Positions 36,521-44,908 of a stretch of 64,000 nucleotides of DNA are shown piece by piece. Every line of letters begins with the position of its first letter. Position 1 is the stretch's first letter. The translations under genes and the position numbers were made by a program. The stretch covers positions 62,001 to 126,000 of the forward strand of contig CAJWLK010000006.1 of the NCBI GenBank assembly GCA_913043255.1. Direction: 5' to 3'. Under the pieces are notes generated by a model. That model did no database searches and was not told the origin of the DNA. It saw only the letters and a program-made list of their open reading frames with translations. The DNA comes from an uncultured Gemmatimonadota bacterium (GTDB taxonomy: Bacteria; Gemmatimonadota; Gemmatimonadetes; Palauibacterales; Palauibacteraceae).

Positions 36521-38209
36521 ATGTACCCCTATACAAAGCAACTGTTTCGAAAAATACCCCTGGGGCGCGCATGCCCATCATTCGCTGCTGCCTTGCTGGG
36601 TCTCATAACAGCAACAGCCTCGTTTGCTCAGACAGTCCGCCCCACCATCGATGAGATTGACGCTTGGGTTGAGGCAGGACTAGAGCGTTGGGATGTGCCA
36701 GGGCTCACACTGGCGATCATTGATAATGGCGAGATCTATCTCAGCAAAGGCTATGGAGTGCGCGAACTCGGGAAAAGCTCGAAGGTTGACGAGAACACTC
36801 TCTTCAGTATCGGGTCGTGCTCCAAAGCCTTTGGTGCAGCTTCCCTGGCGGCTTTAGTAGAGGAAGGAGCCCTTACTTGGGACGACCGAGTCATAGACCA
36901 CCTCCCCTGGTTTCGGCTTCATGATCCCTGGACGACAAACGAGATTCGTGTCCGAGATATCATCACTCATCGTGTTGGCACGGGCAGCACCCAACAACTT
37001 CGCCCATTGGTTCACAATCGGCGTGATTACTTGAGCCGTCTCCCATATAACACACCAGACCACCAGTTCCGCGATCGGTATGGGTACACCAACGATATGC
37101 TGATCCTCACAGGTCAACTCGTGGAAACGGTGTCAGGAGTCGACTGGGATTCTTTTGCTCGTGACCGTCTATGGGCACCGCTCGGAATGAACACAACGAC
37201 TGCGCGGATGGCACCCGCAAATACAAGCCCTAACCACGCCGAGCCTCACGCGTTTAGGGAGCGGCGTTACGTCGGCGGATATAATACGCCGGGTCCACCA
37301 CTTGAGCCGGTACCATGGCAGTACGCCGAAAATGTGATGGTACCGTCCGGTGGCGTCATTTCCTCAGCAAGTGAAATGGCGGAGTGGATGAAATTTCACC
37401 TTGGGACCCATCCTTCTCCGCCACTAACCAAGGCTTCTGTTGAGCTTATGCATACGCCGCACACCGTCATCCAACGACCAACATCATGGATGACATTCGA
37501 AGAGCCAGGCGCGTATGCGATGGGGTGGGCAACGGGTCGTTTTGACAACGTAACAACGGTCGGTCATGCAGGAGCGGCACTGGGCTTTAACTGCTCCATC
37601 GCAATGGTGCCTCAAAAACGCTTTGGCATATTTACAACGGCCAATCGCAATTCTGAGTTGCCCTATGTACTCACTAAATGGGCGGTCACTCAGTTCTTCG
37701 GAGGGCCCGAAGCACGTGCACGAGATTGGCACGCCGAACATGAACGGAACGTCCGTGCAACCAATCGGCGAGCTGGTGAGGCAGAGAAGACACGAACGGA
37801 AACTCGGCTATCACAAGGGCCGTCACTTCCGCTGGACGCTTATGTTGGACGCTTCCAAAACAACTTCGCAGGAACACTAGAAATTCAACTTACCCAAGAT
37901 CCAACGGAGTTTCAGTTGCGTCCAGCTGAGGGAAGAGCTGGACGTTGGGATGCGACACCGGGTGTCCATGAACGCGAGGAACCCAACATGGACCGAACCT
38001 CATCTGATGGGCGCGACAAACCTTTCCTCGTCGCTCAACTAGATGGGCGCGAAGGCCCTATCCAACTTCCATTGGACCCCTGGCACCTTGATCAATTCGA
38101 CGCATGGTACGGAGACATTCGTATCGGAGTCTCCTTTACGATTAACGATCTAGCCAAAGTGACCGGCGTCACCCTCGACTATTACGGAGACTTCGAAAGG
38201 ATTCGATAA
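36521..38209 (+). CDS. Exported beta-lactamase-fold serine hydrolase with C-terminal extension
   Basis: About 562 aa. The start is chosen for the strong AGGAGGA and the signal peptide (FAAALLGLITATASFAQ). The class C beta-lactamase / DD-peptidase fold is complete: nucleophile motif S99-C-S-K102, second motif Y189-T-N191 and a third-motif equivalent GHAGA in place of KTG. The last 100 residues (DAYVGRFQNNFAGTLEIQL and following) resemble the lipocalin-like extension (DUF3471) found in such hydrolases. Enzymes of this kind act on D-amino acid peptides or esters in the periplasm. This is one of two such proteins here; the other is at 46598. No beta-lactam link is implied. Confidence 0.88.
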   Translation: MYPYTKQLFRKIPLGRACPSFAAALLGLITATASFAQTVRPTIDEIDAWVEAGLERWDVPGLTLAIIDNGEIYLSKGYGVRELGKSSKVDENTLFSIGSCSKAFGAASLAALVEEGALTWDDRVIDHLPWFRLHDPWTTNEIRVRDIITHRVGTGSTQQLRPLVHNRRDYLSRLPYNTPDHQFRDRYGYTNDMLILTGQLVETVSGVDWDSFARDRLWAPLGMNTTTARMAPANTSPNHAEPHAFRERRYVGGYNTPGPPLEPVPWQYAENVMVPSGGVISSASEMAEWMKFHLGTHPSPPLTKASVELMHTPHTVIQRPTSWMTFEEPGAYAMGWATGRFDNVTTVGHAGAALGFNCSIAMVPQKRFGIFTTANRNSELPYVLTKWAVTQFFGGPEARARDWHAEHERNVRATNRRAGEAEKTRTETRLSQGPSLPLDAYVGRFQNNFAGTLEIQLTQDPTEFQLRPAEGRAGRWDATPGVHEREEPNMDRTSSDGRDKPFLVAQLDGREGPIQLPLDPWHLDQFDAWYGDIRIGVSFTINDLAKVTGVTLDYYGDFERIR

Positions 38210-38275
38210 GCACGCTTACACCGAACACCCAACAAACCAAAAGAATCCCTAACCAAGACAAGGGCGTGACACATA

Positions 38276-39331
38276 ATGCCTAGTATGACTCGTGCCGTAC
38301 TGATTGAACGGCTTGGCCCACCTGAGGCTTTCGTTGAACGTGCCGTGCCATTACCCGATATCGGGCCCGATGATGTTCACCTAAGAATTGAGGCCTGTGG
38401 CGTAAATTTTGCAGACCTCATGATGCGTGTCGGACTCTACGGAACTGTGCCTCCACGACCATTCAGCCCTGGGTTCGAAGTGGCTGGTACCGTCGTCCAA
38501 GTTGGAGGAGAGGTAGAGAACTTCCGTCCGGGAGATCGAGCCGTCGGGCTTCTTCGATATGGAGGATATGCAAACGACACTGTCGTACCGGAAAGCCAGC
38601 TATTCCCCTGCCCTGATTCATTGTCTTCGGTCGAAGCAGCAGCAATACCCGTGATCTTCATGACGGCTTGGGTCTGCCTGTTTGAAGCTGCTCGAGCTCG
38701 TAAAGGCGAAACAGTTCTTGTCCTTGGTGCTAGCGGCGGTGTCGGCACAGCAGCTGTTCAACTGGCCGTCAATGCGGGGCTCCGTGTGATTGGAACAGCA
38801 GGAACCGAGCAAAAGCGAGCATTTGTCACCGATGAACTCGGGGCCGAAGCCTGCTTTGACTCGCGAGGAGAGTGGGCACCTGACATTCTCAATCTGGCAG
38901 GGGAACGTGGGATCGACATCGCACTTGACCCTGTCGGTGGATCAGCCACCAAAGCCTGTCGCAATCTTCTCGGACCACTAGGTCGACTCGTCTTTTATGG
39001 AATGAGCCAAGCGCTTCCGGGTCGTCGTCGTCGATGGTTTAGTGCAACGCGAGCTTGGCTGAAGACCGAACGGTTTCACCCCGCGCATCTGGTAGAACCC
39101 AACATCGGGATTTGGGGAGTTCATCTGCTGCATCTGGGACGCAAAGAACGCGAAGTTCTTATGCCGGTGGCAGCCGAGATTTTTCGACAAGTGCAGGCTG
39201 GAGACATCCGCCCGATCATTGACTCCGTGTTTCCTCTCAACCGGGAAGGTGCCATCGGTGCGCACACACATCTCCACGAGCGCGCGAATATTGGGAAGGT
39301 TGTCCTAGCCTTGGAACCCCACAACACATAG
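38276..39331 (+). CDS. Quinone oxidoreductase-like medium-chain dehydrogenase/reductase
   Basis: The 351-aa protein has the MDR two-domain layout. The N-terminal GroES-like part includes CGVNFADLMMRVG and PGFEVAGTVVQVG, and the Rossmann domain has LVLGASGGVGTAAVQLA near residues 144-160. The zinc ligands of alcohol dehydrogenases are missing, so it belongs to the zinc-free quinone oxidoreductase group, close to VAT1-like proteins. It reduces quinones or enones with NADPH in the cytoplasm. A 66-base spacer separates it from the serine hydrolase. It converges with the phosphoesterase gene. Confidence 0.87.
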   Translation: MPSMTRAVLIERLGPPEAFVERAVPLPDIGPDDVHLRIEACGVNFADLMMRVGLYGTVPPRPFSPGFEVAGTVVQVGGEVENFRPGDRAVGLLRYGGYANDTVVPESQLFPCPDSLSSVEAAAIPVIFMTAWVCLFEAARARKGETVLVLGASGGVGTAAVQLAVNAGLRVIGTAGTEQKRAFVTDELGAEACFDSRGEWAPDILNLAGERGIDIALDPVGGSATKACRNLLGPLGRLVFYGMSQALPGRRRRWFSATRAWLKTERFHPAHLVEPNIGIWGVHLLHLGRKEREVLMPVAAEIFRQVQAGDIRPIIDSVFPLNREGAIGAHTHLHERANIGKVVLALEPHNT

Positions 39332-39386
39332 TCACAACGTGCGATCGTCTCAACGACTCGGCCTCGCGCTATGCCACGAACTTTAT

Positions 39387-39401
39387 CTGCCTGCCAGGCA
39401 G
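39387..39401. terminator. Palindrome between convergent genes, possible terminator
   Basis: CTGCCTGCCAGGCAG is a perfect 15-base palindrome with one central base, lying in the 104-base spacer between the quinone oxidoreductase and the phosphoesterase gene. On the minus strand it is followed by ATAAAGTT. No clear T-run is present, so the role is uncertain. Confidence 0.3.
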
Positions 39402-39435
39402 CCGAGATGATCCAGTAATGTAAACCAACCGATAG

Positions 39436-40482
39436 TTACTGTGGGGCACCACACCTTGAGGCCTGGAAACACAGGTCGTCTCCAGCAACCGGAACATGCC
39501 CGCTCTCATCGAGGATTCCATCCAAACGCAAGTGAGCAACTGACGGTCCATCTTCTGTCATAGTTACGAGTGTGATGTGATCGAATGCCATATCACTCGA
39601 TGGATTTTGACTGCCCCCTGTCGTGGACAGCTGCGTGTAGTCGCGTCCGTTTCGCACTTCGTGTGAAAGGATGTGGTAGTGGCCACCAAATACTGAGTAT
39701 GGACGGTCGGAAAGTGCCGTTTCAATAGCAACGAAATCAGGTTCATCCTCTCGAGCCCAAACCGGTTTGTGCATAAATAGCATGGTCCACCGCACTTCCG
39801 GGTGGGCAGCGATCACCTCCTGGAAGTAGGCCGATTGTTCAGGACCGATGTTCCCAGTCTGCCGCTCGGGCATCTCGTAATAGCTCGACTGTGCGAGTTC
39901 TTCACCTATCAATTCGCTGGCTGCATTACGCGCATCTCGGATCTCGATCCGACGCTCCGGTGTGTAGTCTTCGGTATCGAGAACTAGGAACAGGACGTCA
40001 TTGTAGATGAAATGATAGTAGAGAGCGCCATATCGCTCGATCCACACATCGCGAAGCGCCTGTGCCGTCAGATCATGATTCCCGCCGACACGAAAGAGCG
40101 GCACTGGCGACCGAAGTGCACGCTCATCGAAAAAGTCCCACTCCGCATGAAGCGACCCCGCATCTTCTGAAACCCCATCGATGAGGTCGCCAACACTTAG
40201 AATGAGGTCCGGCCGCAATGCTGTCAGTTGTTCAATAGCAACCTCAAATATGGCTGGCCGCTCGCCACCATTCAGGTCACCAATGATCGCGAAGGAAAAC
40301 TTTCCATCGTTTTTGTCAAAACGATCGTGAGTCCAAGGAACCGCAGTTGAGACGAAGTCGTGCTGAAAGATGGCTTCCCCGTCACTAGACGACTCTGAAC
40401 ATCCCATGATGAATGCGAGGAGGGGGACTCCAAAGGTCCACCGAGCAGTTCGGATCTTCGACTCTTTCATGTGACTCCTCAT
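39436..40482 (-). CDS. Calcineurin-like metallophosphoesterase, lipoprotein
   Basis: The 348-aa protein has a lipoprotein signal with IMGC at C28. The metallophosphoesterase motifs are GDLNGG (first motif, with Asn where His is usual), SVGDLIDG, GNHD and near the end GGHYHI. The expected histidine before it lies in MLFMHKPVW. It should hydrolyse a phosphoester in the periplasm with a two-metal centre; the substrate is unknown. The replacement of the first-motif His by Asn is seen in some subfamilies and need not abolish activity. A 188-base spacer separates it from the M14 gene upstream on the same strand. Confidence 0.85.
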   Translation of the reverse strand: MRSHMKESKIRTARWTFGVPLLAFIMGCSESSSDGEAIFQHDFVSTAVPWTHDRFDKNDGKFSFAIIGDLNGGERPAIFEVAIEQLTALRPDLILSVGDLIDGVSEDAGSLHAEWDFFDERALRSPVPLFRVGGNHDLTAQALRDVWIERYGALYYHFIYNDVLFLVLDTEDYTPERRIEIRDARNAASELIGEELAQSSYYEMPERQTGNIGPEQSAYFQEVIAAHPEVRWTMLFMHKPVWAREDEPDFVAIETALSDRPYSVFGGHYHILSHEVRNGRDYTQLSTTGGSQNPSSDMAFDHITLVTMTEDGPSVAHLRLDGILDESGHVPVAGDDLCFQASRCGAPQ

Positions 40483-40670
40483 CGCTGACTTCTAACGACC
40501 ACTGTTTCTCTTGGCTAATGCGCAGATCACGTTCTAAATGTACCCAGCCGTTCGAAGATGCCCCACACCACAAAACCCAGCCAGCCTGATCCGGTGTTGG
40601 TCCTTGTTACTCCCACACTGAATAGCAGGAGCTGTTACCCTCAAAGTTTAAAACTCACTTCCGTGATTAT

Positions 40671-41714
40671 TCACCTGACACGTAAGAGTTCGAGACCAGC
40701 CCGAACAAATGTCCACTGCAAGTCCATCTGGTCATGTATTGGCATCGATGTGATGCCAGCAGCGGTCGCCTTCTCAGTGAGCATTATGGGGTCACCCTCA
40801 GCGGGAACCTGCGCTTGCCAACGTACTATGCGCTCTTTCCACTGTTCAGCAACAGGATCCGGGGGACCAAGCGTTTCACCTACACCCGGTGTAATGAAGA
40901 GGGGCATTTCTGATACAAGGGTTAGCGTATCATGCCCGAGCCGCCGAATTGTTTCCATCGAACTTGGACGAAAACGACCCGCGGTGACAAAATCTTCAAG
41001 CCCTTCAAAATGCTCTATCATGCTGCCCGAATCAGGGCGTGTCGCAAATCCACGTTCGATCCTCACGAACCCTTTGTCTCCATGTCGTTCGACATCATGT
41101 AAGACGTATCCCAGTTCTTCGACACGATTCTTGCATGCCGACTTAAGCTCGGCACAACGATCTTGCCAAGCAGCATCGATCAAGAACCATGGGCCTGCCG
41201 TAAAACGGGTACCATGTAACGATGCATGCAGGACGAAAGGTTTTTCACAGGTTTGCCACCACTTAAGAACTGAACGATTTTCCGGACGAGCTTCTACATC
41301 TGTATCGTCACGTGGGAACCCGAATTCAATATCATCTCCGGGCAATTCTCTTATGGCACTCTGCAGATAGCGACCAATTTCATAGCTCACTGCGTCTTCA
41401 TCGGCCCATATATCATTCCGATGTTCGCCATCAGGATTGATATGAGGGACGATCCACCACTCATACTCGGTTAATAACGGGTCGTCGGATTGAAGGTTGG
41501 CCAAGTAGCCAACCATGTGACGAAGAAGGCGGGGGCCCACTGGCTCATCAGCGTGGCACCCACCTAGAAGACTCACTGCGCATGGTCCGGTCCCGAAGCA
41601 AAATCCACGGATAGGATCTCCTCTGCGGGAACGACCGATAAGCGGACCAACCTCACGCGGAACTCGAGGGCTAGCGATGACTTCATCAAATCGATCAAGC
41701 AACAAGCTGTCCAT
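40671..41714 (-). CDS. M14 family zinc carboxypeptidase
   Basis: The 347-aa protein lacks a signal peptide. The zinc motif H54-x-x-E57 is in GGCHADEPVG, followed by HINPDGEHRN (PDG typical of M14, near residue 91). The third ligand is H163 or H167 in VLHASLHGT. A late acidic segment, probably including E in SEMPLF, would hold the catalytic glutamate. It removes C-terminal residues from peptides or modified peptides, such as N-acyl amino acids or cell-wall peptides. The cytoplasmic location suggests it acts on imported peptides. It is divergent from the HEAT/APC operon across 208 bases. Confidence 0.85.
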   Translation of the reverse strand: MDSLLLDRFDEVIASPRVPREVGPLIGRSRRGDPIRGFCFGTGPCAVSLLGGCHADEPVGPRLLRHMVGYLANLQSDDPLLTEYEWWIVPHINPDGEHRNDIWADEDAVSYEIGRYLQSAIRELPGDDIEFGFPRDDTDVEARPENRSVLKWWQTCEKPFVLHASLHGTRFTAGPWFLIDAAWQDRCAELKSACKNRVEELGYVLHDVERHGDKGFVRIERGFATRPDSGSMIEHFEGLEDFVTAGRFRPSSMETIRRLGHDTLTLVSEMPLFITPGVGETLGPPDPVAEQWKERIVRWQAQVPAEGDPIMLTEKATAAGITSMPIHDQMDLQWTFVRAGLELLRVR

Positions 41715-41922
41715 GACAGACGATCTCTATTGATCCCTCCGAGATCAAGGTGTACGCAGCGCATAGGTTCTTACATAACACACACGCGACCCGATCAACG
41801 ACTTCTATTTGACACCGAGTGCGCTCAGAGGGATCATCGAATTATAACTCTGGTGCAGGACGGAGCACCCTGCTCACGTCGAACCACTGGGTTGCTCAGA
41901 ACTTTCGTACAGGAAAAACGGA

Positions 41923-42489
41923 TTGGAAACTGCGCACTCCAAAACGATTGCCCGCATGCTCGAAGAGGCGCCACCGTTCCGCCCCGAGTCGACCGCCGAA
42001 GAACTCGTTGCCGAGTTCACTAACAGCGAGAATCGGATGAAAGTATTTCTCGCGCTATATGCTCGAGGCGAAGAGGTACTACCCGCGATCCGCAAAGGCT
42101 TTCAAAACGCTGACTGGCAGGTCCGACGATGGTGCGCTTTGTTCGCGGACAATTTTGCTGACTCTGAGACACTCCATGCACTGGCCTCACTGCTCGATGA
42201 CCCCAAAAGTCAGGTGCGACTATGGGCCGTACACGCACTTTCATGCGAGACTTGTAAGGATGGTCCCACTCCGATCGACGCAGTCCCATTACTGCTTGAC
42301 CGAATCAAGATGGATAAGAGTATCAAGGTCCGACGCCAGGCCGTTGCGGTGCTAGCTCACCACCGTGAGCCCGATAGTCGCGTACTGCCCATCTTTGTGG
42401 ACATCATGGCGAAAGAAGACGACCACAAGCTTCGACTCCACGCTGAACAGGGTCTGAAGCGATACACAAAAGCCGGCCTCCATATATGA
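41923..42489 (+). CDS. HEAT-repeat protein coupled to an amino-acid permease
   Basis: The 188-aa protein is all-alpha and made of HEAT-like repeats: LYARGEEVLPAIRKGFQNADWQVRR style pairs, LASLLDDPKSQVRLWAVHAL, and IKVRRQAVAVLAHH. It has no signal peptide or catalytic motif. HEAT proteins act as scaffolds, and bacterial ones include phycobilin lyases and regulators. The start used is TTG with AGGAAAAACGGA upstream; ATG 41956 would give a shorter protein. The stop overlaps the APC permease start by four bases (ATGA), so the two are translated together. A role in permease assembly or control is inference. Confidence 0.75.
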   Translation: METAHSKTIARMLEEAPPFRPESTAEELVAEFTNSENRMKVFLALYARGEEVLPAIRKGFQNADWQVRRWCALFADNFADSETLHALASLLDDPKSQVRLWAVHALSCETCKDGPTPIDAVPLLLDRIKMDKSIKVRRQAVAVLAHHREPDSRVLPIFVDIMAKEDDHKLRLHAEQGLKRYTKAGLHI

Positions 42490-43844
42490 CCTCCAACAAG
42501 AGTACAGGCTTCAGTAGGGTGATCCGTCTTCCCCATGCAACCGCAATGGTTGTAGGCACCATCATTGGTGCATCAATTTTTGTTCAACCCTCTGAGGTTA
42601 CTGGGCGAATTCCGTCGATAGAAGGTGCACTTCTAGTATGGCTTGTTGCAGGGATACTCACATTCTTCGGGTGCATAGTTACCGCAGAAATGTCATCATT
42701 AAAACCATACAGTGGAGGTGTTTACGTATTCCTTCGTGATGCATTTTCTCCGCTCCTGGGATTTCTCTGGGGCTGGGCAATGTTCTGGACGATGCACTCG
42801 GGGATCATCGCTGCGATCGCAACCGTATTTGCCCGCTACCTTGGGTGGTTCTTTCCACTTGATCCCACCGGACTTCGCATAGTCGCCGTGTCCGCTATCC
42901 TGGCCCTGTCAGCCATCAACTACCTGGGAGTCAAGCACGGAAGCACCCTTCAGACTGTTTTCACCTTCGTTAAGGTTGGAGCGGTCGTTCTTATGGTGGC
43001 AATAGGCATCACATTGGGCGGGGGAGTAAATGCATCGGCACCAGAGGCTGCGAGGAGCGCCAGTCCAACGGACAGTCTGCTGGGGGGTGGCTCAGCGGCA
43101 GACTTCCTCTTCGCGCTTGTAGCTGGGCTCTTTGCATTTGGGGGGTGGCACATGGTCACCTACTCAGCCGAAGAAACAGTGAACGCAAAACGAACGATCC
43201 CACGGGCATTGTTGATCGGTATAGGGATCGTCACCGCGGTGTACGTAATACTCAACGCAGTCTACTTCTATGTCCTTCCGCTTGAGACCGTCATCTCTTC
43301 GGAGCGAATCGCCGCGGACGCTGCGGACGCTGTTCTCGGCCAAGGAGGTGGAGCTGTCATGTCGGGACTCGTCGCATTTTCTACATTTGGTGGTCTCGCA
43401 GGCATCGTGCTAGCTGGTCCGCGCGTTTACCATGCGATGGCCCGGGACGGCCTCCTATTCAGTTGGATCAAACGTCTTCACCCTACGCGAGGAACACCAC
43501 ACCGTGCGATCGTACTGCAAGCGATATGGGCTTCAGTACTTGTATGGACTGAATCCTACCGCACGCTGTTCACTCGAGTCACTTATACGGAATGGATCTT
43601 CTTTGGACTGATGGCCCTCGGGCTCTTCGCCGTACGAAAAGCAATCCACTCTGAGCGTGGTACTGCCCCCCCTCTAGTCCACCGCTGGGCGTATCCATGG
43701 GTCCCGATCGTTTTTGCCGCTTGTTCCTTTGCTATCGTCATCAACCACATAATTGCAGAGCCTCGTGAGAGTGCGATCGGAATGGGATTGGTTCTTATCG
43801 GGGTACCTATCTACTTCGTAGCAAAAACTCGTCGGCGCACATAA
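42486..43844 (+). CDS. APC family amino-acid permease
   Basis: The 452-aa inner-membrane protein has 12 predicted helices and the APC signature GTIIGASIFVQPSEV in helix 1. Further family features are helix 2 with EMSSLKPYSGGVYVFLRDAF, helix 3 with WGWAMFW, and the helix-6 segment FAFGGWHMVTYSAEE. The last is typical of the LAT/cationic amino-acid exchanger subgroup. It takes up or exchanges amino acids. It overlaps the HEAT gene by four bases. The amidohydrolase follows after 45 bases. Confidence 0.88.
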   Translation: MTSNKSTGFSRVIRLPHATAMVVGTIIGASIFVQPSEVTGRIPSIEGALLVWLVAGILTFFGCIVTAEMSSLKPYSGGVYVFLRDAFSPLLGFLWGWAMFWTMHSGIIAAIATVFARYLGWFFPLDPTGLRIVAVSAILALSAINYLGVKHGSTLQTVFTFVKVGAVVLMVAIGITLGGGVNASAPEAARSASPTDSLLGGGSAADFLFALVAGLFAFGGWHMVTYSAEETVNAKRTIPRALLIGIGIVTAVYVILNAVYFYVLPLETVISSERIAADAADAVLGQGGGAVMSGLVAFSTFGGLAGIVLAGPRVYHAMARDGLLFSWIKRLHPTRGTPHRAIVLQAIWASVLVWTESYRTLFTRVTYTEWIFFGLMALGLFAVRKAIHSERGTAPPLVHRWAYPWVPIVFAACSFAIVINHIIAEPRESAIGMGLVLIGVPIYFVAKTRRRT

Positions 43845-43889
43845 CCCCACACTGGATCGACCCCAACGACTTCCACCGAGAGACACCAC

Positions 43890-44870
43890 GTGATCATCGA
43901 CTTTCATAACCACTACTTCCCTCCCGCCTTCGTCGACGCGATTCAAACAGGGGCTAGCAATTTCCGAATCACAGAAGATGCTGCGGGCAACCCAGTTCTT
44001 CATTCACCGGGCGACTTTAATGTGCTCGTACCCGGACACCGTGACTTAGAGTATCGCACGAGAGTTCTTGACGAAGCTTCCATCGACAAGCAGGTCATCA
44101 CATTCACGGCTCCGGGCACTCTAATAGAGAGCCCAACTCGGGGAGCAGAACTGGCATACATAATCAACGATGGATTAGCGGCTGGCGTGGCTCACGGAGA
44201 AGGGCGATACCTCACTTTAGGCCATCTTCCCCTTCACAACCCCGAAGCTTCGGTCGCCGAACTCGAGCGATGTATGACTGAACTCAAAATGCCAGGTGTC
44301 ATGCTTTTCTCAAACGCGAATGGGGTTCCGTTAGCGGATGACCGTTTTCTCCCACTGTGGGAAGCCGGAAATCGTCATGGGGCGATATTTTATATCCACC
44401 CGACGTACCCCGTAGGGGTTGCAGCCATGGAAGAGTACATGTTGATGCCAATGGTTGGGTTCCTGATGGACACGACACTCGCAGCGGCACACCTCGTGTA
44501 CGCAGGGATCCCAGATCGATTTCCAAACACAACATGGGCACTAGGACACTTAGGCGGAGCCGTCCCCTACCTTGCCGAGCGATTCGATCGCGGATACGAG
44601 GCGTTCGGCCACTCTCGTGATCGTTTATCTCGGCCTCCAAGCGAAGTCCTCAAGGAGTTCTATTATGATACGGTGAACTTTGACCCCGCATGCCTCCGCC
44701 TGGCAATCGAGTTTGCCGGTGCCGATCATATTCTAGCAGGGAGTGATTATCCGCATATGGTCGGAAACATCCCGAAAATGCTGACTTCAATTCGCTCTCT
44801 GAATCTTCCCAAAGAAGAAGAGGTGATGATTCTCGGTGGTAACGCTACTCGGTTATTAGAAGAGGGCTAA
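43890..44870 (+). CDS. Amidohydrolase, ACMSD-like TIM-barrel (Amidohydro_2)
   Basis: The 326-aa protein starts with GTG. The N-terminal metal motif H6-x-H8 is in DFHNHYFPP, a further His occurs in FYIHPTYPV and LGHLGGAVPY, and the catalytic aspartate is D286 in AGSDYPH. This pattern fits the aminocarboxymuconate-semialdehyde decarboxylase / gamma-resorcylate decarboxylase group of the amidohydrolase superfamily, which decarboxylates or hydrates aromatic or unsaturated acids. The exact substrate is unknown. No signal peptide is present, unlike the next amidohydrolase. Likely in one transcript with the permease. Confidence 0.85.
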   Translation: MIIDFHNHYFPPAFVDAIQTGASNFRITEDAAGNPVLHSPGDFNVLVPGHRDLEYRTRVLDEASIDKQVITFTAPGTLIESPTRGAELAYIINDGLAAGVAHGEGRYLTLGHLPLHNPEASVAELERCMTELKMPGVMLFSNANGVPLADDRFLPLWEAGNRHGAIFYIHPTYPVGVAAMEEYMLMPMVGFLMDTTLAAAHLVYAGIPDRFPNTTWALGHLGGAVPYLAERFDRGYEAFGHSRDRLSRPPSEVLKEFYYDTVNFDPACLRLAIEFAGADHILAGSDYPHMVGNIPKMLTSIRSLNLPKEEEVMILGGNATRLLEEG

Positions 44871-44893
44871 GCGGCCAATCCAAACACCTTCTT

Positions 44894-44900
44894 AGGAGGG
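44894..44900 (+). promoter_or_regulatory. Strong ribosome-binding site of the Tat amidohydrolase
   Basis: AGGAGGG lies eight bases before ATG 44909. It supports a start 42 residues before the twin-arginine motif, whereas the ATG at 45035, directly before the motif, has no good site. Confidence 0.6.
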
Positions 44901-44908
44901 ACTTACAT

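Noticed and set aside
36521-38209. Antibiotic-resistance beta-lactamase.
   Set aside because: The fold is shared, but the third motif is GHAGA, not KTG, and the C-terminal extension fits peptidase/esterase relatives; there is no resistance context.
40558-41370. A 270-codon open frame antisense to the M14 carboxypeptidase.
   Set aside because: The M14 motifs HADE and HINPDG are on the other strand, and the antisense product is Ser/Pro/Arg-rich with no recognisable feature.
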